Source: Phocaeicola paurosaccharolyticus JCM 15092 (GTDB lineage: Bacteria > Bacteroidota > Bacteroidia > Bacteroidales > Bacteroidaceae). From it: DNA of 64,000 nt. The notes under the pieces are model-generated. The model worked only from the letters and a program-made list of their open reading frames with translations. It ran no database searches and was not told where the DNA came from. The translations under genes and the position numbers were made by a program. Shown here piece after piece: positions 8,549 through 18,294 of this stretch. Within the stretch, counting starts at the first letter, position 1. Every line of letters starts with the position of its first letter. Where the stretch lies: NCBI RefSeq assembly GCF_000613805.1, contig NZ_BAJR01000009.1:38106-102105 (forward strand), read 5' to 3'.

Positions 8549-11527
8549 TCATTCGTTATCTGTTTCACTTGTTATAGCTTTGCACATTTCGCTATATTTA
8601 TACCTGCATTCATCATACGGAATTAGGAAATCTTTAAGGCTATTGAACCTTGTAAGTGCATCAGGGTTGTCCTTTATTAAATTCAATGCTGCTTTGGCTA
8701 CATTGTCAAGTTCGTTTGGATAGGAATTAAACGTCCAGTATATTGAAAGGAACTCTTTCAGACATGCCGCTTCTCTTTCATCCGTACATTTAGGTGTCGT
8801 TCTGAAAAATCTGATTATTGCATCTTTCAGCAATGCCCTTTGTTCCCCCACCTTTGTAAATTGCTCAATCTGATCATTCCATAGGTCTCTAGGTAATAGC
8901 ATCCAGTCGAAATGAAATTGGATGGCAAACCGATATAGATTTTTCACATCTTTATCAGTCAGTTCGTAATTCCGCTTCACAATCAGAGGCAGAATTATAT
9001 CTTTTATCTGATTTCTTGATGATATGGTTTTGAGCATAGGCTCGAACAAAAAGAAATAAGTTTTATGTTCTGAAATGGTCTCAAAGCATTTCAAAACATA
9101 AATTTCATCTTTGCTGTTGGCATCATCATCGTCCCACCAATCATCGTCATCATCTGTCTTGAAGGTTGGACAGGCATAATGTCTTGGAAAATTATTGTCC
9201 TTCAGACTTTGATACACGATACCAGCTTCTTTCAGTTCATTGGAGCAGTCAACTGCTTTTGGATCATCCTTATAGTTCCATGCATAAAGATTTGTCACCT
9301 TACTGTCCATGGCCTTGGTGATATATATTTTCAAGTAGTCCAGTGGAATCTCAGGTGTGAGTCTTGATATGGATTCCTCTTGTGTATATGAAGATATGTT
9401 CAGTCCTATACGATCAATGGTCATGAAATTATAGTAAACTGTGTTTTTGCAGTTAATCTGATACTCACGAACTCCGTTTTCAGAGAAGTCTCGCAATGAG
9501 AACTGCTCACAGTTGATAAGAGGTATATGTATGGCATCATTCTTTCCTGCAAATTCTACAATCTGACTATCTTCGCTGTTGTCTTTCTTTTGTGACAACT
9601 CCCGAAGTATAATCGGACGATAAACATCTATTAGTATCTTTGAATCTTCATTCCCTATTGTCAACTGTTTGGTAGATGATTCCTTGTTTCCCTTCTGTTT
9701 CACGAAAGAGTCTTGAATATCCTCTACACCCTCTAGCGAGGTACGGATGCGCATATACTCGAAGTCACGCCATATTGGAGCTTCTTCTGTATCTGCCGGT
9801 GCGAATGGAACATAGTAAACTCTTGGTTTAAAAACAATACCTTTCACAGTTACTCTCAGTCGGATAGCTCCTTGCGATGGTTCTTCCGTTTTCCAATCCA
9901 CATACTTGTTCTCTTTCATCCATTCCAGATCATAGTCATTCACAGGCGAACCTTCTTTTGATTGACCCGAATCGAAATGGAGAACTTTCAAACCATTACG
10001 GCCGAAAAGAACCGGGATATTCTCACACGTGTATTCTTCTTCGTCCATATCGGCATCTATATATTGATAGAGTACAAAAACGTTGTCTCGATACTTTATG
10101 GTCTTGAGATATTTACGAGTTACCACCTGATAAAGTCCATTGCGATTAAAGAACGGAGGCAAAATCTCCTTGCCGTTATAATCGGCAATCACTACCTTAT
10201 CGTTAATGGGACACCAGCAATACTCTTCGCTGATTTGTTCGCCATTGCGATAATGAGCATATACTACTGGTATATCCTTATAGTCATCAGCCAAATGGTA
10301 ATCAGACGAAAAAATAACCACTGTAGCGGTCTGAGAGTTCCGGCGGCTTGTAAACTTGTTGCAGCTCTTTGGAATGGAGTAAACTTGCATGTAGTCGGGC
10401 ACTTCAAGCGTTTGAACTATCTTTGCTTTATCACCATACTTCATCACCATTTCTACTTTATCGAAACGGTTCGCAGGCACATTAGTGAAGGTGTTTTCAT
10501 CCATTTTATTTACTGAAAGGAATCCCGTTCTCTCGCAGCCTGTATTATCATATTTAAAGATAGGGTCATCCCATTTACCCTCTTCCCTTATATAATGATT
10601 ACCCTCTTTGAATCGAAGGAATAGCTCTATACGGCCCACCTCTTCAGGATGTTCCACGCCCCATTCAGGCTGACGCAGACGGTCATAGCCGATATATTGT
10701 TTTCTGCCACCGCCAATAATCTCCGGTTTCAGTCTCACACGAAGCATTCTTACCATTTGGTTACTTTTGGCGGTATATGCTATAATCCATTCAAAATCGA
10801 ACTTATCTCTTTTGGCTTGTCTGTCTGCATTTTCAATACGTTTGATGAGTTCGGGAATCATAGTGCTTTCATCCCTTATATCCGAAGGTGCAAATGGAGG
10901 CTCTTTAGCTTTGTCAAGAATACAATCAAGATAGTCATACAGACTATGTTGACGTAATATGGATTCTTGAAAAGCTACGGCACGATTACGGTCTTTAATG
11001 TCGTCAAGTTCCAATTCCTCGCCATGAAATATCTTGCATAATTGAGGCAGTAGTGCATCGGTCTGATCTCTTTTCAATTCAGCATTTACAGCCAAACCGC
11101 CCAACACTTGTAGCGATTCCAGCCACCTATATGATGTTTTGTCAGGGTTCTTTGAGGCATTATATACAAATGTATTTTTGTCTATTCCAGCCAAGTCATA
11201 TATTCTCTCTAATTCTTTGGAAGTCAGGCTCAACACCTTATTCTCGTCCATCGTGTCAGAACCGTTATAAAACCGTTTATACCATTCGGCAAGATAGATT
11301 ACTATAATAACGGCAAAATCTTCTGACAGCAAATGATGGTAGTCATTGTTGTGAGAAGACATGCTATTCTGTATGGCAGATTCCAGTGTGCAGAAGTCAC
11401 CTAATGAGAGTCTGAGTTTCCATACGTAGGGCCTGCCATTGCAGATATTTTTCCTTAGACTATTTACTTTAGTTTGTAAACATCCAAGTAGTATGTTGTC
11501 GGCATCTGTATAAGGTGATAAATTCAT
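8549..11527 (-). CDS. druH: DruH-like protein of type III Druantia
   Basis: A 992-aa cytoplasmic protein without catalytic motifs I can recognise. The N-terminal third is helical, the middle is beta-rich, and about residues 785-805 form a striking acidic patch with two tryptophans (runs of Asp around WW). The call rests on size, position directly upstream of a DUF1998 helicase of DruE type, and translational coupling through an ATGA overlap; type III Druantia consists of DruH plus DruE. It starts four bases after the HNH gene ends, so the three genes form one transcript. Function in the family is anti-phage defence of unresolved mechanism. Profile comparison would be decisive: a hit to DruH would confirm, a hit to another helicase-partner family would change the system type. 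Confidence 0.6.
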   Translation of the reverse strand: MNLSPYTDADNILLGCLQTKVNSLRKNICNGRPYVWKLRLSLGDFCTLESAIQNSMSSHNNDYHHLLSEDFAVIIVIYLAEWYKRFYNGSDTMDENKVLSLTSKELERIYDLAGIDKNTFVYNASKNPDKTSYRWLESLQVLGGLAVNAELKRDQTDALLPQLCKIFHGEELELDDIKDRNRAVAFQESILRQHSLYDYLDCILDKAKEPPFAPSDIRDESTMIPELIKRIENADRQAKRDKFDFEWIIAYTAKSNQMVRMLRVRLKPEIIGGGRKQYIGYDRLRQPEWGVEHPEEVGRIELFLRFKEGNHYIREEGKWDDPIFKYDNTGCERTGFLSVNKMDENTFTNVPANRFDKVEMVMKYGDKAKIVQTLEVPDYMQVYSIPKSCNKFTSRRNSQTATVVIFSSDYHLADDYKDIPVVYAHYRNGEQISEEYCWCPINDKVVIADYNGKEILPPFFNRNGLYQVVTRKYLKTIKYRDNVFVLYQYIDADMDEEEYTCENIPVLFGRNGLKVLHFDSGQSKEGSPVNDYDLEWMKENKYVDWKTEEPSQGAIRLRVTVKGIVFKPRVYYVPFAPADTEEAPIWRDFEYMRIRTSLEGVEDIQDSFVKQKGNKESSTKQLTIGNEDSKILIDVYRPIILRELSQKKDNSEDSQIVEFAGKNDAIHIPLINCEQFSLRDFSENGVREYQINCKNTVYYNFMTIDRIGLNISSYTQEESISRLTPEIPLDYLKIYITKAMDSKVTNLYAWNYKDDPKAVDCSNELKEAGIVYQSLKDNNFPRHYACPTFKTDDDDDWWDDDDANSKDEIYVLKCFETISEHKTYFFLFEPMLKTISSRNQIKDIILPLIVKRNYELTDKDVKNLYRFAIQFHFDWMLLPRDLWNDQIEQFTKVGEQRALLKDAIIRFFRTTPKCTDEREAACLKEFLSIYWTFNSYPNELDNVAKAALNLIKDNPDALTRFNSLKDFLIPYDECRYKYSEMCKAITSETDNE

Positions 11528-11531
11528 AGGC

Positions 11532-12305
11532 TTACTTCTTTATTGTTTTATAATTTACACCTCTATATTTTTCTTTCAGTTTTTCAAAATCTACACATGT
11601 GCCTTTACCTGGCGCAAGATGATGAATCATCCTGTGGCAATTGGCACAGAGTGGAACTAAATCTTGAATAGCATCCACTTCGTGTTCTCCTTCTGTTTGG
11701 GAGAATGGGTAGCGATGATGCACTTCTATATATTCATCCGGAATATCAAATGCACGAGAAAAATCAAAACCACAACACTCACATACGATGCAACCATTAT
11801 GTTGAAACTTGAAGTAATCAATGCAGGCTTCACGTAATTTTTTGTTTCTGATGCGTATTTCTTTTGGTTGTGCTTCTCCGGCTTCACCTTCCAGATAGAT
11901 GGTCTTAATGACAATTTTAGGATATGGTATCTTTGATTCTGTGACTTTGTAATTTGCTAAATCTTCTTCTCCAGGGACCAAGAAAGGAGTGGTTGCTGAT
12001 GATATTTTTTTGATGAACAGACGATACCATTTCAATGCTTCAGTGTAACGAGGCTCCATGTGCATCTCCACATTTCTTAGTATGGGATGTAGCTTTATCT
12101 TTTTCTGATAAGATACAATAGTTGCTTCGTCATTAAGCTCATATATATTATTAAGCTCTGCGCCAAAATATTCTTGTAACATGCCAGGTATTTCGTTCTC
12201 CAACTCTTGCAAGATGGCTGTGGCTCCACTTTCTTCCTTTTTAGAAAGTAGATACTCATGCAAGGCTGTGTGAAGCTGCTCTTTTGTGTATGGCTGTTCG
12301 TTCAT
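11532..12305 (-). CDS. HNH endonuclease (McrA-like)
   Basis: 257 residues. The C-terminal third is a clear HNH nuclease: zinc-type cysteines in GCIVCECCGF (171-180), the catalytic HH pair in YIEVHHRYPF (192-201) and the final PLCANCHRMIHH (218-229). The N-terminal part (about 1-160) is helical followed by beta strands and resembles the DNA-binding regions placed in front of HNH domains in restriction proteins, but I cannot name it. The stop is four bases from the druH start, so it is likely co-translated with druH-druE. Minimal type III Druantia lacks this gene, making it either an accessory nuclease or a separate restriction factor. Confidence 0.85.
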   Translation of the reverse strand: MNEQPYTKEQLHTALHEYLLSKKEESGATAILQELENEIPGMLQEYFGAELNNIYELNDEATIVSYQKKIKLHPILRNVEMHMEPRYTEALKWYRLFIKKISSATTPFLVPGEEDLANYKVTESKIPYPKIVIKTIYLEGEAGEAQPKEIRIRNKKLREACIDYFKFQHNGCIVCECCGFDFSRAFDIPDEYIEVHHRYPFSQTEGEHEVDAIQDLVPLCANCHRMIHHLAPGKGTCVDFEKLKEKYRGVNYKTIKK

Positions 12306-12482
12306 GCTTTGATTTATTCCTTTTTTTATTTTCTTCTTTATTTATAATTTAGAGAAGGCTGATAATAAAGAGCTTTCATTAACTTATATTACATAAACTA
12401 TTGCAAGCTCCAAGGCTGATAAATGTATAGACTTTGCAAAGTTTAACTGGTATTGATGTAAAATCTTTCTTAGACATATTGA
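12306..12482. other. AT-rich gap between the methyltransferase-helicase gene and the HNH gene
   Basis: No convincing gene. On the minus strand a 32-codon frame (starts MSKKDFTSIPVK) opens at about 12479, right after the upstream stop codon, and ends near 12381; too short to support. The gap is long enough to hold a promoter for the HNH-druH-druE group, but no clear TAnnTTTG element was found. Confidence 0.3.
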
Positions 12483-15400
12483 TTAATCTTCTATTTCTTC
12501 TATATTCTCATTCCAATTAGAGATGTGACTATTGATATATTCAATCTCATCAGCCTTTAATTCAAATAACTTATTGAGTTTATTATCATCCCAAGTTTCT
12601 TTAAAGTTTAAAGCTGGAACAAATTGATAAACATCATTTGCTGCTGACTGTGTTATTTTAATTGCAGAAACCAATGCACGATAAAACTTTGTTTTATAGT
12701 AAGATGTGTAATTTTTAGCTTCTAGTTCTGAATCAAAACCTGCATATATGAACGTCTGAGTACAAACAGAAGGAGATTTAGCCAACCATGGTTTACCTAA
12801 AATCATAGAATCTTGGCCAGTACCAGCTGCTCCAGGCATTAAAACCTTTATTCGATCAATATCTTGAATGTTTTTGCGTATGTCAGAACGACGAACATAT
12901 TCAATTTCTCTTTTCTTATTTTTAATATATAGAGGAAGATTAAATTCTGAGGTTTGAAATGGGCTAACATTATATGGATTCTTTTTACTAGAATGTGGAT
13001 TTGATGGAATACCAAAAGGTGTATCATTCGAAATTAATGCAGACATATTTCCTAGTTCTAGTTTATTGGCCTTATCCCAAATATGCTTAACTATAGGTGC
13101 CATTCTGGGACTTCTAATCATTATATTAAAACTGCCAAGAGAAAGGTCATGTTCTTCCTTATCATTCTCATTTATTAATGCATAATGACAAATTCCTTTA
13201 TAATTGACATCTACAAGAAAATAACATATACCTCCTTTTATCTCTACAGTTGGAAATAAATTTTTACTATTTACAAAAGCTGTAAGATGTCTAACATGTT
13301 CTTGCGAAAGCATATATTTTCGGAAATCGCCTAATAAATTATCTCGTCCAGCAGCAAACCATCTTGATGGTATAATAAAAGAAACGTAACTATTAGTAAT
13401 TTCCTTAGCTGCATTAAAGAAATGTTGATATATTGGTGCGTCATTATTACCACCAGAGGCACCCATTAATTGATAAGGTGGATTCCCTACAATTGCTTTA
13501 AATTTCATATTATTAATATCTTCATTATTTGATTTTGGAATAGCATTATACACACGCCAGAAGTTAAAGCCGTGTACAACATCTTCATTAAAAAAATTTG
13601 GTTTGGCACGAAGTACATTAATCATATCACATGTCAAACTCTCTTTTTCCTCATAGAAATAGGTTTTATTGTTCTTGGTTACTAGTTCATCATTAGTCTT
13701 TATTATATTAGCACTCACAAGGTCATTGACAGACACCTCACGTTCGTAACATTTCACATTCATGCGAATGTCATTACGGAATCCCGCCAATGTGCGTTTA
13801 GTGATGCTGACAGCCATTTTAGTACGACACACCACAAATATATTGTCCTGCAAAACATCTTTCCAAATCTCAAGGTCATTTCCGGCTTGTCTGTTGTATT
13901 GTGTAGCATCAGAATTTCTCCCTCGCTCCCCCGTCAACTTAAATTCACGATAAGCTGGTTCTTTTGCTTCCTTGAATAAGGAATATGCCATGTAGAGAGG
14001 GTAAAGGCCTGTTTTAGAGTTTATTTCTAGTATTCGTGAATTGTAATCGGTGAATACATCCTTAGTAACATTGCCACGGTCAACGAATCGTGGGAACTTA
14101 ATATTTTCTTGATACTCATTCTCTATGGTGTTGATGGCATCGAACTGCTCGTTGTAGAAACACCAACCGCCCAATGTATCGCTCAATTGCATATTGACCA
14201 CTCTCCAAGGAGTTAGAACGGTTTCTTTATCAGGATTATGAAAGTAGGAGAAAATGGTAGCAATCTTGTCTATACGGTCTTCTGTACTAAGATTGTCAGC
14301 CTCTTTCACCATAGCACGAATACGCTTAGCTGCACCTGTAAAGATTGAACGGTCGAAACAATCCTTTAGGATATTGAAAGTCTCTTTGGTAAAACCTTTA
14401 GGCATAAATTCATCCCATGAAGCCTGGTCTACGATTTCTTCACTTGCAAAGTTGTCTATTGTAATCTCTTCGCCTGCATCGTCATTGATTTCTGCACCAT
14501 AAACCAATAGAGGAATACGGATAGACACGCCACGAAGCACAGACATACGTGCTCTCTTCTCTTTATTCTCCTCGTCACGTTGCTTTTTGGCATCGTTATC
14601 ATCTCTTTTTGCATCAGTATATTCTTTCCATAGTACGGGATTAGAGAAATCTGTCCATTCATTATCTATTAACTTGCTGCTTGACACATAAAGGTATCTA
14701 AACAATGCAGTAGGTAAAGACATCACGTCACTCCATTCGTCATCATGTGTGGTAGGGCAACCATTTTCATCCATTTCTTCCGCCTTTGTTGGACGATCGG
14801 GAACAACATTATTGGCTGTAAGATAATAGATGTATTTCATTTGGTCGGCACCATCTGTGTTGCCAATACCATTGTTATTGATGTTAATCTTCTCGGGTTT
14901 AAAATTGTTTGGCAAGCTTCCTAAAAGGTCGTGCACATCGCCAAGAGCTTTTTCTTGTTCAGGAGTAAGATTCATCAACTGTTCAGGATTATACAAACTA
15001 TTATCGGCATATCCACTGCGCACAGCTCGCTCAATATATACATTGCTGAGTTTCTCGAATATCTGATTAGCCGTGAAGTTTCTGCCCATCTCGCCCTCGT
15101 CCATAGACAGAACAGGACAAAGTTTGATGAAAGCTTCCAAATGTTCCTCTTCTTTTGCCTGCGATAGTTTCAGTTGCCCTTTGCCGCGTTCTGTTTGAGC
15201 ATATACAGCCATCTTTGAAGTTTCTGCCACGGCTGTAAGTGCACGGTCGGGAGCAAAGTCGAACACATAACAGTCGGACTTTTGACGCCCATTAAGAATG
15301 GCATGGGTTTGAACACGGAAGATGGTCTGCATATAGTTGGCGGCCGGAGTATTCTCCGAGCCTTTCATACAGAGCACAGCTGTCCATTCGGGTACAGAAA

Positions 15401-17054
15401 CGCCGGTGGTAAGTTTGCCGCATGAAAGTGTTATTGTTCGCGCCTTTGCAGATATATTCTTTTCTTTATTGCCGCGTATATTATCAAGAACTTCAGACAA
15501 TGCACTACCGTCTTTATCTTCAATATTACCGTCACCGGCAGCATTGATAATCTTAAACTGTCCCTTTTCTACTCCAAAGACCGGATGTAACAAAAGTAAC
15601 TGCTCAAGTGCGGCAGCTTCCTTCACGCCTGGAAGGATCCAAAAGGTATGGCGGAATTTATCACGAAATTCTTTTGTAGAGAATGGATATTGACTTGTGT
15701 CAGATTTATGGATAAGTTTATCGAGAAATAGCTTGACAGCTCCTTCAAGAACAAATTTACCTACATGCACCTCTGCAAGTTGAGCTTGTAGTTGCACTTT
15801 TTTAAGCGCATTAGTTTCTTTATCTATTTGTAGTTGACGTTTTGCTATATCGTCTTCAGTCCAAACACGAAAGAACTCGTGAAATCTGAAAAACTCATTA
15901 TTCTTGATAGCTGCATCACGAAGCATCTTAGGAAAAGTAAAAGTGAGAATTTGCATACGGGGAAGGTCGGCGTATGGGTTAGGGTCGCCAAAATGTTTGT
16001 CGTCCCATTCCTGTTTAGCCTTTTGTTCCATCACATAGTCCCAAGTGTAGATTTCGCTTTCCTCATATTTATCGAGAAGATTGAACGGAGTTCCTGATAG
16101 AGAAAGGATACGAGTATTATCCTTTCGTAGCTTATCCATAACACGAACTCCAGCTGTTGCCTCAATCCCTTCATGTGCTTCATCAACCATTACGAAGTCC
16201 CAATCATACATCATAATGGTTTTTTTCAATGGGTCGAAGTTTTTCTCCTTACCGTCAACAAACTGAGAAAGTCGAAGATACTGCATACTGACGAAGAATA
16301 CCAAACGTTTGTTTCCATTATCAACCGATCTGGTTATGTGATAGAAATCGCCTCCTTCGGCTTCATCGTCACTCATGCGGGTGGCGTATGTATATCTTGA
16401 ATCGTTGCCGAATATTTTATTAAAGTCATCGTGCCAGCCTTCATCCACTACCGGACGGTGGGTAATGATAAGCGTTGATTTATAATCCATACGCTTAGCA
16501 ACCTCCAGTCCACTAAGTGTCTTTCCGAAACGCATCTTGGCATTCCAAAGGAAGTCCTTGCCTTTATCTTTATCTTTAAATTGTTTGCTGAAATAAGAAA
16601 CGGTATCATCGATTGCTTGTTCTTGTTCAGGACGAAACTTTATATCTCCATGTCCTGCTCCACGTCCGTTCTTAATCTTTTTGATGGCCTCTTTCACTTC
16701 ATCAATGAAGCATGCAAACCAGATGTCAACTTCATTTCCTTTTATTTTGCCTAACATTTTAGATGGTACTTCCATCTTTCGTAAAGTGCGGTGAACATCG
16801 TCGGCTTTGTAGCATTTGGTGTTCTGCTCGTATGTGGTACATTCCACATATTCCAAACGATAATTGCCTACGCCATGCATATAAGAACGGCTATCAAGAA
16901 TCTCTCGAATGGCATTATTATAAAGCTGCTTGTCGTTACTGTCAGCGATTTCGTTGTCAACGAATACTTCTCCGACCTTTAAAAGTCCTTTATGCTTTCT
17001 GTCGTCAATACTCATGACATACAGAAGCCTTGATTGGGTAATTTTGTATTTCAT
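12483..17054 (-). CDS. GIY-YIG-like / SF2 helicase / N6-adenine methyltransferase fusion protein
   Basis: 1523 residues with three recognisable parts. Residues about 10-95 resemble a GIY-YIG/T5orf172 domain (LYVMSI then LLKVGEV, and later ADDVHRTL). Residues about 135-650 are an SF2 helicase: NAKMRFGKT as Walker A (171-179), DEAH (291-294), SLSGTPF motif III, and NYMQTIFRVQT as motif VI. Residues about 1180-1523 carry the adenine-methyltransferase motif IV NPPY (1191-1194) and an Eco57I/TaqI-type target-recognition region ending near the C-terminus. I see no methyltransferase motif I here; it appears in the partner gene 14 bases upstream. Likely a restriction-modification effector that cuts, translocates and recognises DNA. 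The last third of the gene is visibly more AT-rich than the rest. Could alternatively be annotated as Eco57I-family restriction enzyme. Confidence 0.75.
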   Translation of the reverse strand: MKYKITQSRLLYVMSIDDRKHKGLLKVGEVFVDNEIADSNDKQLYNNAIREILDSRSYMHGVGNYRLEYVECTTYEQNTKCYKADDVHRTLRKMEVPSKMLGKIKGNEVDIWFACFIDEVKEAIKKIKNGRGAGHGDIKFRPEQEQAIDDTVSYFSKQFKDKDKGKDFLWNAKMRFGKTLSGLEVAKRMDYKSTLIITHRPVVDEGWHDDFNKIFGNDSRYTYATRMSDDEAEGGDFYHITRSVDNGNKRLVFFVSMQYLRLSQFVDGKEKNFDPLKKTIMMYDWDFVMVDEAHEGIEATAGVRVMDKLRKDNTRILSLSGTPFNLLDKYEESEIYTWDYVMEQKAKQEWDDKHFGDPNPYADLPRMQILTFTFPKMLRDAAIKNNEFFRFHEFFRVWTEDDIAKRQLQIDKETNALKKVQLQAQLAEVHVGKFVLEGAVKLFLDKLIHKSDTSQYPFSTKEFRDKFRHTFWILPGVKEAAALEQLLLLHPVFGVEKGQFKIINAAGDGNIEDKDGSALSEVLDNIRGNKEKNISAKARTITLSCGKLTTGVSVPEWTAVLCMKGSENTPAANYMQTIFRVQTHAILNGRQKSDCYVFDFAPDRALTAVAETSKMAVYAQTERGKGQLKLSQAKEEEHLEAFIKLCPVLSMDEGEMGRNFTANQIFEKLSNVYIERAVRSGYADNSLYNPEQLMNLTPEQEKALGDVHDLLGSLPNNFKPEKININNNGIGNTDGADQMKYIYYLTANNVVPDRPTKAEEMDENGCPTTHDDEWSDVMSLPTALFRYLYVSSSKLIDNEWTDFSNPVLWKEYTDAKRDDNDAKKQRDEENKEKRARMSVLRGVSIRIPLLVYGAEINDDAGEEITIDNFASEEIVDQASWDEFMPKGFTKETFNILKDCFDRSIFTGAAKRIRAMVKEADNLSTEDRIDKIATIFSYFHNPDKETVLTPWRVVNMQLSDTLGGWCFYNEQFDAINTIENEYQENIKFPRFVDRGNVTKDVFTDYNSRILEINSKTGLYPLYMAYSLFKEAKEPAYREFKLTGERGRNSDATQYNRQAGNDLEIWKDVLQDNIFVVCRTKMAVSITKRTLAGFRNDIRMNVKCYEREVSVNDLVSANIIKTNDELVTKNNKTYFYEEKESLTCDMINVLRAKPNFFNEDVVHGFNFWRVYNAIPKSNNEDINNMKFKAIVGNPPYQLMGASGGNNDAPIYQHFFNAAKEITNSYVSFIIPSRWFAAGRDNLLGDFRKYMLSQEHVRHLTAFVNSKNLFPTVEIKGGICYFLVDVNYKGICHYALINENDKEEHDLSLGSFNIMIRSPRMAPIVKHIWDKANKLELGNMSALISNDTPFGIPSNPHSSKKNPYNVSPFQTSEFNLPLYIKNKKREIEYVRRSDIRKNIQDIDRIKVLMPGAAGTGQDSMILGKPWLAKSPSVCTQTFIYAGFDSELEAKNYTSYYKTKFYRALVSAIKITQSAANDVYQFVPALNFKETWDDNKLNKLFELKADEIEYINSHISNWNENIEEIED

Positions 17055-17068
17055 AGGACTATATATTT

Positions 17069-18259
17069 TTAAGATTCTTCTAATTCTTCATTTTCAGTTT
17101 CTACTTGCTTACCGTTAAGTAAAGTGGAAAAACGAATTTTTTGCCAAGGGCTTGATTTGGGATCTTCACCGTTTTGAGGTTTCCAACCATTCTTTTCAGC
17201 TTGAACCTTTGTCAAATTCCAATCACGAATAAGACAGTGAACGCCGATGTGACCTATACTTTCTCCTTTTTTACAAGCTTGACATTCCTGCTTTTCGACA
17301 TCCCCAAAAAGGCCAACAGAATAGACTTTATCACAAGAATCAGGAACGACCATTTTGATTCCATCCATCTGCCAAAGATTCCACGAAATAATGCGTGCTA
17401 TGCCGATGATAGACTTCTTTTCAGGAATCTCTTTTACGATGATTTTGCCATCAGCATCTCTCTCGTTGAATTTCTCAATGTAATGTTCAATGAAAGTATA
17501 AAGAAGAGCTTCACGTGCCAACAACAAATTGTCACCTTGCCACTCATAGCCATAAGTATGTTCATAGGCTTTACGAGCCATCTTCAACCATTCTCCTGGT
17601 GTTTCCGTATTCTCACTTACTACACGCAATTTACGGTCTAGCAAGCCCACACGACGACCTATAGGTATATATATGCCGGTGGTAGTATCGTAACGGCTCA
17701 CTAAATAGGGTGCCTCACCGCACGTTATCTCCATACGGTTTTCCGAAACATATTTTTTCCATGTTTTTTGCTTATCTTCTTCAGGAAAAACAATCTTTCC
17801 ATCAGTAGGAGTCCAAGAATGAAAACCATTGGCATCTATAAATTCCGCATTGAATACATTTTCACGTCCAAACCAAGCATTATCAATTAGGTTGTTTTGT
17901 GCGTTACACACCCAAGAAGGAGTGAAAACTTCAGCCTTATCTTTTACGCGTGCATCTTGCAATTGCTTGTCTTTCAAAACTCGTGGCATGACAACACGTC
18001 CATTCAACCCCACTATTCGTTCAGGCATAATCTGATCATCATATTGATAGCCGTCATTTCGTTCAGAATAGTCATTGGTCGCCCAAAAGATATTCGCGAA
18101 CTTAGTCATGTCATTAGATTCTTTTCGAACTTTTGCAGACATGGTATGGTCTATCAATAGATGATTGAGGATTTCAGGGTCATACTCCCAGATATCCGTT
18201 TCAGAGACATCAACATCACTGATATCCTCAAATAGTCTATATGTTTTCTTTGTCGCCAT
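17069..18259 (-). CDS. Restriction-modification methyltransferase-like subunit carrying motif I
   Basis: 396 residues. EVFTPSWVCN (110-119) resembles the start (motif X region) of N6-adenine methyltransferases, and EITCGEAPYLVSRYD (177-191) is a motif-I-like SAM-binding loop. It is followed by GLLDRKLR (205-212), which fits motif II, and a conserved helix LLLAREALLYTF. There is no NPPY catalytic motif; that occurs in the downstream gene, which begins 14 bases later. A cysteine cluster (CQACKKGESIGHIGVHC, about 328-344) may bind metal. The two proteins probably act as a complex that together forms one methyltransferase. Target sequence is not predictable. The family call as a type I/II-like M subunit is good; the division of motifs is my reading. 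Confidence 0.65.
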   Translation of the reverse strand: MATKKTYRLFEDISDVDVSETDIWEYDPEILNHLLIDHTMSAKVRKESNDMTKFANIFWATNDYSERNDGYQYDDQIMPERIVGLNGRVVMPRVLKDKQLQDARVKDKAEVFTPSWVCNAQNNLIDNAWFGRENVFNAEFIDANGFHSWTPTDGKIVFPEEDKQKTWKKYVSENRMEITCGEAPYLVSRYDTTTGIYIPIGRRVGLLDRKLRVVSENTETPGEWLKMARKAYEHTYGYEWQGDNLLLAREALLYTFIEHYIEKFNERDADGKIIVKEIPEKKSIIGIARIISWNLWQMDGIKMVVPDSCDKVYSVGLFGDVEKQECQACKKGESIGHIGVHCLIRDWNLTKVQAEKNGWKPQNGEDPKSSPWQKIRFSTLLNGKQVETENEELEES

Positions 18260-18294
18260 ATAATTTTTATTAGTTGCAAAGTAACAAACTAACG

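Noticed and set aside
12381..12479. 32-codon minus-strand frame after the helicase-methyltransferase gene
   Set aside because: Too short, no family match, could arise by chance in an AT-rich gap.
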